In this document: one piece after another, positions 40,860-56,139 of the stretch | Numbering within the stretch: position 1 is the first letter of the stretch | Layout of the letters: each line of letters opens with the position of its first letter | Origin: Seriola aureovittata | Taxonomy: Eukaryota; Chordata; Actinopteri; Carangiformes; Carangidae | NCBI RefSeq assembly: GCF_021018895.1 | Contig: NC_079364.1 | Location: 4,673,401-4,737,400, forward strand | Reading direction: 5' to 3' | Length of the DNA: 64,000 nt | Position numbers and translations under genes: made by a program | The notes under the pieces: generated by a model | The model's database searches: none | Seen by the model: only the letters and a program-made list of their open reading frames with translations | What the model was told of the DNA's origin: nothing

Positions 40860-41252
40860 GAATTTGCCACAATACGTATCTAAGTTTAAAGCAGGCCTCC
40901 GCTGGTACGGTACAGACGTTCCGCGCCAAGGATTTCAAAAACAGTTTACCTGCGCGGGACAACCTTCACTTCCTCTACGCTGGCTCGCGCCGCGCTCCCA
41001 TTGGCTGCTTCACACAAAAAGGGCGGCACCACTGCGTCCGTTGGGCCCGAGGATTCGACGGAACGTACGTCAGTTACCGCCAATATCTAGCTGGTGTTTT
41101 GATTAGATTTAAACTGATTTTTTTGATCAATATTACCATCCGGTAAAGACCGGGGATAAACTAATTTGACGATCGGTATATTATTGAACTCACTGTTGTC
41201 ACGGTGATCTGAAAATGTTGGTACCCGACAAATATATTGCGCTAAAAAAGCG
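40860..41252 (+). promoter_or_regulatory. e2f8: e2f8 promoter and probable noncoding first exon
   Basis: This CpG-rich patch stands out from AT-rich flanks. It contains an E2F-like site GCGCCAAG (40923-40930, reverse of CTTGGCGC), a second one GCGCGGGAC (40952-40960), an inverted CCAAT box ATTGGC (41000-41005) and a direct CCAAT (41080-41084). No TATA box is apparent. A good donor (GCG|GTAAGG) at 41252/41253 would end a noncoding exon 1, spliced to the ATG exon at 41759. E2F sites with CCAAT boxes are typical of G1/S genes, and E2F8 is known to be E2F-controlled. The transcription start is inferred to lie around 41,090-41,210; it is not visible directly. Confidence 0.6.
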
Positions 41253-41765
41253 GTAAGGCTCTCCGAAATTATATACTGTGTAATATAATAATTAACGAGC
41301 TGTCTTTATTAACTTAAAATCACTTTAATTAATGATGTTGATTAATACTGCAGGCAAGCTAGAATAATTCAGCATGTTTAAAGTTTGTTAGGTGGAACAA
41401 ATGTTAGCTAGTATAAGTTGATAGCTGATTTTGGCCTTGATCTTATGAGCAAAAAATTGTTGGGCCTCATTGACCGTCACTATACAAGGCAGTTTCCTTA
41501 TTTTCAATTATTAACACAAGCTTTACAACAAATGGGCTCTTAATGAAGTCCCTATTGAAAATCGGGACCATAAAATGGAAGATATTCATTTTCAGATGGT
41601 AATCCAGACCTAAACTGTAACAGGAGAAAATTATAATTAAAAAAGAAAAAAGAAGATTTTGAGAATTGTTTGATATCATCCCTAAGATGAATCTATCACT
41701 GTATTAATGGCCAGGTAACAGCAGCTAATATACTCCATTATTAAATTCTTATGCCAAGGTGGAAA

Positions 41766-44700
41766 ATGTCAGGTACAGCGCTTGAATCTCAAAACCTGAG
41801 CCAGAAATCTCACTCAAAGGTCAGTAAGTTCAGAGGAATCCACATATTTCTTCGATATAATTTGTTCACTTGTTTTCTATGAGAAATACCTCAGTAGAAA
41901 TTAGTGGGCTTGTATCATAGTCATTCATATTTTTTTGTTTTTGTTTTCCCCTTTTGCTGACTAGGATGATAGCTTTGTAGCACCCCTGGTTCCTGTAAAG
42001 ACCCCAAAGAAAGTATTTGGCACGTGTGCAGTGTCAGTGGAGAAGCAGCTAACCATGGGTCCACTTACTACGCCTAAAAAAGGAAGGGAAGTAGGTTCTG
42101 TTGATCCCTGGACGCCGACCTCAAACCTTAAAATGCTCATCAGTGCTGCTAGTCCTGACATCAGGAACCGAGAGAAGGAGCTGTGCATGGACAATGACGG
42201 GCGGGACGGTCTTGACTCTATACAGGTATTAAAAAATATTCTATATGCATACAACATATGATTGATATTTTCTGATAAATCCAGGTGTTCAGAAGAATAT
42301 TGCTCTTAACTGCGGCTCTCTGTTATCTTTCTGTAGGACACTGAAAATGGAGAAGAGTCAGAGAAAATGATCAGCAGGAAAGAAAAGAGTCTGGGTTTGC
42401 TCTGTCACAAGTTCCTCGCCCGCTACCCAGATTACCCAAACCCCACCCTCAACAACGACATCTGCCTGGATGATGTGGCCACTGAGCTCAGTATGTCTCC
42501 TATATCACTTTTAAACTGTTTAACTAAAACAGTTACACAATATCCATCCATCAAGATCAGTCTGTCAGATATGAGGGCAGCAGCTAGCTGTTACTTTCAT
42601 AACTGTCTAATCTGTAAATTGTGTTTCCATTTGCGGACACCAGAGAGTCAAGCAAATACTCACATTTCAAAAACTGCTAACCAGAAAATGTTTGTTTTTT
42701 TTTTTTTTTACAAATAAAAGTGTCTGACAAAATTGACAATTGAAAATTGACAAAATGTAATGTAAAAATTGTTGTAAAAATGACAACAAAATGTTTTATC
42801 ATACATGTTGTTTAATTGTAATTGTCATCATGTTTATGTAACACTTGTATGGTAGTTAAGACAATACAGATAAAATAGTGTATATCACCTCACGGTCATG
42901 ATACTGTGATATGTACCAGAGGCCTCTCCACCAGTGCTCAGATGTCTGCTGTGTTCTCATAAACACACATATGAGTGTTTGTGGTAAATTAACACATTTA
43001 TACCAGATAAACTGACTGTAGTTTCCTGTAAACAGTCTCTTTTAATAATCGCAGTACTGGCTCATTCATTAAGATGCTATGATGTGTTTTTTCCCTTTCC
43101 TCTGCACAGATGTGGAGCGCCGGCGCATCTACGACATCATGAACGTGCTGGAGAGCCTGCACATGGTCAGCCGCTCAGCGAAGAACCGCTACACGTGGCA
43201 CGGCCGCTCCAAGCTGGCTCAGACTCTGGCTATTTTGAAGCAGGTGGGCGAGGAGCACCGGTACGGTCAGCAGATGCAGCAGATCCGGCAGCGCCTCCTG
43301 GACAGGGAGTTCGATTTTGACGGCGAAGAGAAGGAGAACGAGGAGGTGGTGGAGTTGGAGAGCGGGGAGCAGGGACAGAAGGAGCTCTTCTTCGTGGAGC
43401 TCCCAGGAGTAGAGTTCAAAGCGGGTGAGAAGCTTTTAGGCCCTTTTAAATATTATTCAATTGCAGTGCCACCCTGAAATTGATGTTTAATCCACATGCT
43501 TCATGTTATAATATATGCTTCCAGATTTCATGAAACAACCCCTTATAATCCCGTGAGAGTCTATGGAATAAAAAGTGCTTCATGAAATTAAATATTTAAG
43601 AGAAAAGGACAAGATTAGTAATTCATATTAATACTAACTGACTTGCTGTTTGTCCTGTCCAGCCTCTGTGAACAGTCGGAAGGACAAATCTCTGCGGGTG
43701 ATGAGCCAGAAGTTCGTCATGCTCTTTCTGGTGTCGAATCCTCGCGTGGTCAGTCTGGACGTGGCTGCAAAGATCCTGATCGGGGAGGACCAGGGTGCAG
43801 ATCAAGACAAGAACAAGTTCAAGAGTGAGTACAGAGCCCGCCATATAAAGTATGCTCCTCAGTATTATTGCAGGGTTTAAGTAAAATGGTGCTGGTGCAT
43901 GATTTTTTAGATCTCATCTTTGAGAAAAGCCATTTCTTTCACTACAAGCACATTCCAGATGTCCTGTGTTTTTTGTCTTCTGCTTGCACGAATAACGACA
44001 GAGAAGACCATTACATGTGGTTTTAACAGAAATGTACAGATGGTATAAAGTTTGTCAAAGCTGAAATCCAAGACATTACATCTGTCAATAAAGTATCCAA
44101 ATGTGTTTCTACAGTGTAAAGCTATTTAAATTCAGTGTTATTACATGTACATGCACAGTTGCAGCTTCCCATGCTGATCATACCTGATTTAAGGTTATTT
44201 AGACCGTGAGCATGCATTTTGAAAGAGCTGGGGAAAATGCATCAATCAATGAATAGAAATACTTCAACACTGTACCAATGGATGCACAAATTTTGTATGC
44301 AGTTGCTGTGGCATGTGTGATTAATTATTTATACACTTATTTATTTATTTATTGGCGGAATATGTTGCATCTGTCTGTTGGCAGTTAGATAATCTTGCTG
44401 TTTGCTTGTGTGTTTGTAGCCAAAGTGCGCCGGCTCTATGATATAGCGAACGTGCTGCGGAGCCTGAAGCTCATCGAGAAAGTCCACGTGACAGAAGAGA
44501 GGGGGAGGAAACCGGCCTTTGAATGGGTCGGCCTTGAAGAGTTCCCACAAGTCAAAGGTATCGCCAGACTTCTTTTATGTACAAACAACTGTATAAGCTG
44601 AAATATATTTCAGGACTTTGAGTTGTGATAGCCGGTGCTGCCTGCGATATGTAGAATTATTACCCCCTAGTTTCACAGATTAAACATTAAACTTGTGTTT

Positions 44701-47700
44701 CAGACTTGGAGAAATCCACTTCCGAATGCCCACCCAAGAAAAAAAGTGTACTGCAGTCACGTGCCACTGTAGACAACTGTGCCAAAAACCTCTTTTCAAC
44801 ACCGGGGGCTAAACGCAGTTTCACCCGGCACCCCTCCCTCATAAAGCTGGCGAAGAGCATTCAGGAGGACCGACGCAAGATCAACTCGGCCCCCAGCAGT
44901 CCCATGAAGAGCGCCCTCAGTGAGTAGAGGACATGTTTCTTCAGGCAAGGTTGCTATTGTGGTGTGACGACTCATACATCCAATCTTTTCCTCTTTTATC
45001 TTCAGGTGATTCATCAAACACAGACTTCCCAAACAAAATGGCCCAGCTCGCCGCCATTTGTAAGATCAAGCTCGACCAGGAGTCTGTGTAAGTTCGGTTC
45101 TGTTTATTCAGCCTGAACTGTTTGTTCCTTATGTTCAAACATCATTTAACCCAGTCTGCTAAGAGAATTTAAGTGTCGCATAAGGGAACCATAACCTTAT
45201 TCGGTTGTTATGCAATGTTAATGTTACTCTTCTCTGAAGTTATTTTTTACGCCGCTTGTTGTTTGTCATGCGACTGTTTTCCCTGCCGTAGATTTTACAC
45301 CAGTGTCGTTGTAGATCTATGGATTGTTAAACGAGAGTCCTGCTTCTGTTCCAGAACTAGAGCTGAAGAACCAAAACCTGCTGCTGCCGAGGCGGACGTG
45401 GCTGCTGCGAGGCTACAGCCAGTTTCCTCTAATTCAATGGAACCGCCTCAGGCACGGTTACAAACTCCAACCCAGGAGCCTGGAGTCAACACTACTGTCC
45501 ACCTCACCCCACACACCCCACTGGCAGCCCAGCCCGCGGGCTCCATCGCTTACATCCCTGCACAGTGTTCCCCCCTCATCCCTGTCCTGTTACCTCAGCA
45601 GCGGGGGAACGGCTCCTACGCCGTGTACTTGCACCCTTCTTCCCTCAGGCCGAACCCTCTGGCCAAGCCGCAGCCAACCAGCCTGGCCGTGCGCTCTATG
45701 ACCTTTGAAGATAAGACAGGGCAGAGCCCGACGGGCCAGTCTGTAGCTAAGAGCCAGCCGGTCTCCAAGGCGACAGACGACAGCCCCTTGAAACTCAAAC
45801 GGCTGCGTTCAGATTCAGCCGCAGAGAGCAGCCCCTCCAAAGCCAAGAGGACCGACCCCAACTTTAAGGTAAAAAAAAATACATGCTATTTCAACCTTTA
45901 CATCAACAACATTTGGGTTGATAAAAGGAAAGTTGTTCTTAAATAAAACATTATTACAGTTTGGGTTTTACTCTTGCAGGAAACTGATATATCACTTTCA
46001 GACATTTACAGCCATGTGAGAGTTCAGTTTGATACCTAAAGACAAATGTTTTTGTCTAGAGCCAGACTTTTGCATCGATGCTGAACAATTGAAGGATCAT
46101 AATAGTTTTCTTTTACCGTGATTAGCATTAAATCGCTCACTTTGTTGGCTCTAAAATCTGTAAGTTTGAAACCCACCACAGGGCAACACAAAAGGCATTC
46201 TGGGACTTCACGTCCAGAAACGCATCACAACCCGTGTTAAAAACCAGAGAGGAAAACATAAGCAGACATTTAGCTTTTTTTTAAGGAGCCAAAGAGGATT
46301 GGAGATAAAGTAGAGAAGAGCCAGAAACACTGCAGAATAATGCATAAGAACTTGTTCAATTAAAACTGGTTTCAGATGGATTGAATCAGTTTATGTAAAT
46401 TCTACCAAAAAGCAAGCGGCTAATTCCTCTACAACAAAACCTTTTTCATCAGTAATATGCAAGTTAATAATAAACGTCGTTAATGTAGCTCCTTGTCTCT
46501 GACGTACAGTATTTCAAACCTTCTGTTGTAGGACACGTCTCCAAAGCTGTGTGAGATCCTGCAGGCCCGGCTGAAGGCCCGGCGCGGCAATCAGCTCTCC
46601 AGCCGGCCTTCGCCTCGCGCCCTCCACCTAGACCCGGAGTTTGTCAACACCCCTGGTGGAGCTGTAGCCAATCAGACGCTAGAGCAGAGCCTGGAGACCT
46701 TCCTGGACAAAGAGGAGAAGATGGTTAACTCGGACAGTGAGGCGGGATTAACGCCAGTCAGGGCCATACCCATTACACCCGGACATCTCCACACTGAGGT
46801 GAATGCACAAACCCGTTGCTGTCTGAGCGTTGATTAACAGCAGGAAGGCTTTTGACAACCTTTGGTTTTTGAGCAGTATGTGTGACGTTTATTTCTCTGC
46901 CCATCCAGACTTTAGTACCGGCCGGATATCTGATCCCCATCTCCCAGCAGTCCCTCATCAGTTACAAGGAAACTCAAGGTTCAGGTGGAGAAAGCAACAA
47001 GGCCTCGACTCCCACTTACAGCATCTACCAAACTCCAACTGCAGGTAAATATGGGATAAAATGTTGATTTGAGGTCCAGACCCCAAAGATATTAAATTTA
47101 CAAAGATTAAAAAAGCTGAAAAATACCAAATCCTCACACCTCAATCAAAATTGTTGTATTACTATAACTGTAGCTTAGAGTAAGAGTCTAAACACATGAA
47201 CAACCCCATCAAGAAAAGAGACTGGACTTTTCTTCTTCTGTCGTCAACAGGCTCCAGACCTGCCCCGGCACTGGAGATTACGCCCACCAGCCTTCGCCGT
47301 CACAGACCTGCTGCTGCTGCTGCTGACTCTCCGTGCATTGCCCAGCAGGCCCACCACCTCCACAGCCCCAGTCCTGCCATCCTCAACTTCACCCTGCAGA
47401 ACCTGGGTCTGATCTCAGGCTCCAGCCCAGGAAATGCCTTCGCTGCCCCGCAGACACCAGAGCGCGCCAACACCCTGCCCAGCCCGCTGCCAGGGCCGCT
47501 GGCTCTGCAGCAGAGAGGCATGGTTTTCATCAAACCTATCTCCCCTGTGCCTGTGCAGCAGTCTGTCTCTGCACAGCCACTGGCCCTGATCAGCGTACAA
47601 CAGGTACAAATAAACCCTGCTGTGTTTAAACAGTAACTGTGAAAACTGGTAAAATGTCATGTGAGGCTCTGAAATCTCAGGCTCCGTTGCAGCAGTTTTA

Positions 47701-48332
47701 ATGTTTTTTGTAATGTTTTTAAAGTGCCACAACTTTATAGAAGTAAGATACAAAAACGCTGTAGTGCTTCTTCATGTTAAACATCAACCTGATAACATGA
47801 ACAAGTTGTCAAGTTGAAATACTTAATACACGATAATACATGTGTGGGCGAGGGAGTCTTCAGATTTCATTTTGAACCACTGTAACCTTTTCAACTGGCC
47901 CTTTTTAAAGGGCCAGTTAGCTTCAGTTTTAAGTGCTGCCGTTCTGTGTTATCTGTATTGGCTGCGTCAGACCTCGCTGTCAGCAGTTTTCATGAGAACT
48001 GTTTGTCCGAGACAAGTAGTTCCAATGAAAACCGTCCGCAGTGAGGTTTGTAGATTATCCAGAGTAACAGAAACACTGCTGATTTATTTATTTATTTATT
48101 TAGTTTGACCAGACCCCTGTGGAAAATCAGCAGTCTTACTAACTGAACATTGTCTGTTGTCCAGCCTCTGATGACCACCCCCAAAGGGACCGGGCTCCCC
48201 CAGCACAGCTTCTTCCACACACCAGTGCCCCTCTCGCCTCTAGCTACCGTGGTAACCACCAGCGGACACCAAGGCACCAAAACTGTTTACATCCCTCAGA
48301 GAAAACTGGACGTCACCACCGAGGACTCCTGA
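41766..48332 (+). CDS. e2f8: E2F transcription factor 8 (atypical E2F repressor), 13 coding exons
   Basis: Coding exons read from the sequence are 41766-41819, 41965-42225, 42337-42490, 43110-43424, 43663-43824, 44420-44557, 44704-44919, 45006-45087, 45355-45868, 46532-46798, 46909-47044, 47251-47603 and 48165-48332. All junctions are GT-AG and phases agree, giving 939 residues (human E2F8 is about 867). DNA-binding domain 1 spans about residues 119-189 ([20 protein letters not shown]) and domain 2 about 267-353 ([23 protein letters not shown]). Two such domains and no dimerisation/marked box define the atypical E2F7/8 class, nuclear repressors that bind E2F sites without a DP partner and restrain S-phase genes and polyploidisation. 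GPLTTP near the N-terminus, FVELPGVEF between the domains and the C-terminal [13 protein letters not shown] favour E2F8 over E2F7. The start MSGTALESQ was chosen because its exon joins the next in phase 0. A long Pro/Ser/Ala-rich tail follows domain 2. The next gene is csrp3, same strand. Confidence 0.96.
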
Positions 48333-49090
48333 AGGCCCTGAAGGAAACCCTCTAATGTCTGTGTTCATTATGTGTGTATGGGTGTTGCGTTTGTGTGGTT
48401 GGTGGGTGGGTGGGATTTTTTTTTGTTGCATTTCACATTATTCATTACCTCTGGACATTTCACAACGGCCCCACTGCCTTCATTCTTATCACAGCCAGTT
48501 CTAAAAATAGCTGCCGTGCAGACTTTGGCTGTGGCCCAGTGGACACTGGGAAATTTTATATATATATATATGTATATATATATATAAGTTCACCAGGTAC
48601 TCATGAACACTATTGTCAGGCTAATTTGTGATGCTGGTAGAAACTGTTAGGGCTAAATTTACATAAACCAATGGAGGAGATTTACTTTTCTTGTTTTGTT
48701 TTTTTTAGTTTTATCTGCTAATGTGGTTGATGTGAACACCATTATTTCTTCAAATTACCAAGAGTCGTAAAAAGCCACATCAGTACTATAAAGAAAAAAT
48801 ACACCCAAGTCAGATGGGTGTTTTTAAATGAAAGTTTGAATGGAAAATTTGTTGATTGATCATTTTGTCGCTAAGCAAAATCTAATAAGTTCCCTTTTGC
48901 ACATATGTACATGTTAACTGTTACCCTTTTAAAATTTGATTTTTCTGAGAATATGTGAATATTTGTGATGCATTCTGAAACTAATCAGATATTTTGATAA
49001 GTTTAATTTATAAGGAAATTACCATTGTTTCCTTTGTCCTGCTAAATGTAAAATGCTAAATAAATTTTTATGTTTTTTTTCTAAGAACAT
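48333..49090 (+). promoter_or_regulatory. e2f8: e2f8 3' untranslated region with poly(A) signal
   Basis: After the TGA at 48330-48332 the sequence is AT-rich and noncoding, with a TA microsatellite at about 48557-48585. An AATAAA lies at 49059-49064, followed within 15-30 bases by a T-rich stretch. Cleavage is inferred at about 49,080-49,095, giving a 3' UTR of roughly 750 bases. Confidence 0.6.
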
Positions 49091-49094
49091 ACTT

Positions 49095-51000
49095 GGTTTT
49101 TTCTTCGGTCTACAGTGACACTTCTCCACAATTTGAATTATCTGTTAATAAGATCATTTTATGATTCATCATTTATATTATAATAAATTTAAGAAAACAG
49201 CCAAAAAGGCAAGTTCCCACTGGCCAAAGTGTGATACCTTCAAATTGCTTGTTTTCAGTCCAAAATCCAAAGATATTCAATATACAGGGATATAAAACTG
49301 AAAAACAGCAAATTCTCACATTCTGAAAAACAGGACACAGAATACGGAGAATGTTTCTTTGACAAATGACAGAAAAAATTCATTGATTATAAAAAAATGT
49401 TTATCATTTTCTGTGAATTGGCTAATGATTCGTCATGGTCTCCAAAGGATGGATTGTAATGACTTTTCATCCAGTGTCACCTGCAGGTCAGAGGTTCTAT
49501 TCTTTCATCACAGGATACTTTAGTTTAATTATAGATTATGTCTAAAATCACATCTATCAAAAAAACATATTCACATGTTTGTCAAAGAGTGTCCAACACA
49601 GTTCACACCAGGATGCGTCTCTGAGGAGTCACAGCATCAGTTCTGCTTTGAATGAATAAACCCTCTGGAGTCATATTCATCACTCAGCATGTTTTATTAA
49701 TGGTAACAAACTAACTTTATTCATAAATCATAGAGACAAGCTGAGAACACCAGTTGGAAGTGTTGATGTGGAGCTTTCACCCATTTCATTTATGTCTTTT
49801 AGGTCGTAATAAATAAGAATCTGAAAGCTATTCATTTTCACTGACTTACAGATTCACATTGACTTTCACCGAAAAAAGGCACAAAAATGAGTGTGAATTA
49901 AATCTCCAGTCACAACTCTTTTAAGCGTAAGGACGGTTGAAAAAGCGCCAAACAAAAGGCAAAACATGGATGCAAGAAAGAAAATTAAAAGATTGAACTT
50001 AAAACCACAGCTGAGCAAGAGGACTGATATTAGCTTTCACCTCATGTTCACAGGATGAGAAAAACTGGAAAATGTTCCACCTGTTAGCTCCCCTACACCA
50101 TTACCCCATACACACTTCAAATGTAAACGAAGAAGTTCATTAACTCCTCGAACCAGATATAAACAAGGTTGTACAGTTTACTTTTAATTAGCTGAATGGA
50201 TTGTCAGTATTAGTATAAAGTTTTAAATGCATTAGTTTACCAAAGATGCTTTGCAGGCTTTTTCGTTTGTTGACATTTTCATTTTTGCAATTCTTTAAGA
50301 CAATATTTACATTTTATAGCTCATCATCATATTTAATACAGTATTTCTAATTGATATTTATATATTACTTTCTTTATTGATAAATGTAAATTTGGTCCTT
50401 TTATATGTGACATTTATTTGAAGCTCCAGTCCTGAACTTTCCAACCAAGAGGCAGTTTTTACTTGCCTGATAATCAGAATGAATTCCCATTTTGTTTCAC
50501 TTTATTTATCCTGTTTCAACAAATCAGAACTACAGGCAATTTATATCTTTGGCCTGTTTTTCCCAGTTAAGATTAAGTGCACAAGTTAAATTTCTGTTCA
50601 ATATGATTTCAACATGACATGATATGTCTTTAAAAACAAACAATACAGATGATAAATTACTTTATATTAAAGTAAACAACATGGCCTCCATCAGGCCAAA
50701 CCTCTAGATAAATTCTCAGCATTTTTTTTTTACCCAATCAAGCATTTTGTTTTCCGGCAGATAATGAGCATCAACCATGTGTTCATATTCATGTGTGCAT
50801 TTGTCATTTACATGCTTTGAGTCCCCATCATTTATAAATGTAATGCTACAACACACCATGTCGCTGCCTCCCTGTTTGCAGCTGTCAGAGTTTAGTTTCC
50901 TGTGTCTGTCCGTGAGTCCAGAACAAATGTTTGCGGGGCTGTGATGAAGGGTCAGAGGGCTCTGCTCTGTCACGAGTTATTTTAGGAGGATAGTTTCATT
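49095..51000. other. Intergenic e2f8-csrp3 spacer
   Basis: About 1.9 kb of AT-rich noncoding sequence. The stretch 49250-49450 looks like the interior of the common hAT-type fish MITE that also occurs at 3146-3464 (shared 'caaagatattca' and 'agcaaattctcaca' type words). A CAGCTG E-box at 50879-50884 lies about 160 bp upstream of the csrp3 TATA box and could bind myogenic bHLH factors; that role is inferred. I see no exon here. Confidence 0.5.
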
Positions 51001-51041
51001 GTCGTGTCACCGGCGGACGGTGGTGATGGCGAGATGGACGG

Positions 51042-51105
51042 TATATAAGCCACCCTGGGGTGTTCACTACCACGCAAGGACCGAAGAATACAGACTGGAT
51101 TAAAG
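51042..51105 (+). promoter_or_regulatory. csrp3: csrp3 TATA box, start region and noncoding exon 1
   Basis: TATATAA at 51042-51048 lies in a CpG-containing context. Transcription is expected about 30 bases downstream, near 51,073. The noncoding first exon ends at a consensus donor (AAAG|GTAAGA) at 51105/51106 and is joined to the ATG exon 630 bp away. A TATA promoter with a short untranslated leader exon fits a highly expressed striated-muscle gene. The start site itself is inferred. Confidence 0.65.
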
Positions 51106-51642
51106 GTAAGAACTCCTTTGAATTGTATTAAAGTTTCCTGTTCGTAGTTGAGTGGTATATTACAACACAGAGGTAATGTGGTTTATTAATGATTATTTTA
51201 GTTTTTATTGGTGGAATTACTATTATTATTATTATTTTTTTTTTTTTTTTTTTCTTTTTGACATGAACATAGACGTCAGGAATCAGTTTCAATGTGAGAT
51301 GTCTGATTCGTCTCAAGAAAATTCCAAACTTTCCAGTGGTGTTTTACTGTCAGGCAGCGCGGCTTTTGTCCGTCTGGTGTCATTGTAAAGCCTCTGTTAC
51401 TGGAATATCACATACCAGTCCTGTGAGGTGATGGGCAGCTTCTGATATGAGCGGGAACTGGAATGTCAAACTGAAAACCAGAAGGCTTTTAGTGAAGCTG
51501 GAATATGTGGGGGGCATTAGAGTCAAATATGATGAGTCAAAGTCAGACGAAGACCATCAAAACTGAGGAAGGAAACCCTGAGGAACCCGGCGGAAGAGTT
51601 TGTTTCACTCAGGAGATAAAGGATGTTGAAGAAGAAATCTGA

Positions 51643-54439
<2,797 letters not shown>

Positions 54440-54590
54440 ATGATTCTTTGTGAGGAGCATCAAGATTCTGTGTAACTGTGATCTATTATCTTACTTACAG
54501 CAGAACAACTGGGTAATTGTTGCATGACACACGGTTCATGGTAAATTCTGAATCCACAATAAAAACCGTTTTGATACTTCAACATGTATC
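54440..54590 (+). promoter_or_regulatory. csrp3: csrp3 3' UTR end with poly(A) signal
   Basis: AATAAA lies at 54558-54563, followed by a T/G-rich segment, and would end the csrp3 transcript near 54,580. The untranslated region is short as read. If the normal stop lies earlier (near 54,331) the 3' UTR would be about 250 bases. Confidence 0.6.
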
Positions 54591-55680
54591 ACGAATGGAG
54601 TTTGTTTATGAAGACTGATACTATTCCTAGAAATAAAGGGAAAGAGGACACAGCATTTAAATACAGCCTGAGGTCCATGTCTTTCATTTCACTTCATCTT
54701 CTGTATCTCACACACAGGAAAGAGCAGAACGAATCATCACTAGAATAGATCGCTGGCTTTAGATAAGCCTTTTGTTTGTATCACTAATTACAGTTTCTGA
54801 TGATTACAACTGCAAAACGACTTTGTCCAGCTCCTGCTTATAAGTCGATGAATTTTCCACCACTGCTACCTCCAGCTGTGAAAAGACAATTAGCGTTACC
54901 ACATCCAATCAGACTTAATTATTAACAGAATCTTATTTGCATTCATAAATAGTTCAGTGCAATGTTTAATAAGCATAACGAAGGCAACAAGTGTTTTACA
55001 AATGGAATGTGTTACTTTTTCCCAAACAATTATGTGTGGGCGGTCATGCAGAGCAGGACCGGCTTAGAGGTTTTCTTCTTTTTTTTTTTTTTAAACTAAA
55101 ATTGGAGCTGTTATCTCACACCATTAAATTAGAGGAGCTGACAAACGCATAGAAAAACAGCTGCTCCAAAAAAATGAGCTCTGTTCATTACATGATTAGC
55201 GCCTTTGTCCATGAAAGGTTTTGGATGAAAAGCATCCAAGCATTAAAGTGAAAAACCTTCTTCCCTTTATATCTCCAGCGCAGTGACCCAATTATACTTC
55301 GTGTGGTTGCTGATGATCTGATACCTCAACCAACAATTGTGACACAGTGACACCTTTAATAAAAACAAGCTGCCAGGCATTTCCTGTAGCAAGGACTCAT
55401 TTAAAGCTGCTGAAAGACAAGACTGTTTTTCCTAAAAATGCAGCCAGGAGGTCTATTTTGCTAATCAATTAATTGTCAAGTCATTTTTCAAGCAAAAATT
55501 GCCGTTTTCAGTCTCTGAAATAGGAAGATTTTTCTCAGTTTTATCAGAGTAACATGAATATCTGACAAAACCTGAACATTTATGAGCCTCACCATTGTGG
55601 TATTTGCTGACGTGTGTTGTTTCTGTTATCTTGTCCACCCTCTTGAGGTCCTTGATTCCACACAGAGCAAGTTAAAAAGA
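54590..55680. other. Convergent spacer between csrp3 and zdhhc13
   Basis: About 1.1 kb separates the two inferred 3' ends. It is AT-rich and noncoding, with a T-run at 55079-55092. The stretch 55440-55570 resembles the interior of the hAT-type fish MITE seen elsewhere in the window ('gtctctgaaat', 'tcagttttatc', 'gaatatctga'). I see no gene here. Confidence 0.45.
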
Positions 55681-56139
55681 CAGGCACGACATTGCTTTAT
55701 TGAAGTAGTATAGTGGTCATTCATTATTAAACACATGCAATCTTACAAAAGTCATAAAACCAAGTGTTTACATGTACAAAGATCCTTTTTCCTTCCTGAA
55801 CAGATGATAAAAAATAGGCTTGATGTGTTCATAAAAAACAGCTCAATACTTCAATTACAATTTAGGCCTTTAAAGGTTGAATTAACCCAAATTAAAACAA
55901 TTTAGATTTTCATTGTGACTTACATTGGTCAAGTATAAGGCAGCAGCAGTCTGTACAAAGAGCAACTGAATCAATATATCTACATGTTGCTTTGTGTTGT
56001 TCCCCAACTTCTAATATTGTGTTCTCTCTTCACAAAGAGCCAACACATAAAAAAATAAATAAATAGAATCTGTGCTTTTGGTCCAGAACCACTGTTTTAA
56101 TGTCTGACCCTTGACCCTGAGCGAGGGGCGGCGGCGAGG
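55681..56139 (-). promoter_or_regulatory. zdhhc13: zdhhc13 3' UTR with poly(A) signal
   Basis: On the minus strand the stop codon at 56142-56140 is followed by about 450 bases of noncoding sequence containing AATAAA at 55701-55696 (TTTATT on the plus strand). This is the likely end of the transcript. Confidence 0.55.

Noticed and set aside
41215..41252. ATG starting MLVPDKYIALKKR as the e2f8 start codon
   Set aside because: Its exon would end in phase 2, which breaks the frame of the following E2F8 exons. The MSGTALESQ exon at 41759-41819 joins in phase 0.
47300..47753. Antisense ORFs over e2f8 exon 13
   Set aside because: Shadows of the GC-rich Pro/Ser coding exon; the sense frame is contiguous with flanking exons.
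41766..48332. Assignment as e2f7
   Set aside because: [22 protein letters not shown] and the C-terminal [11 protein letters not shown] are E2F8-specific, and the neighbours csrp3 and zdhhc13 agree.
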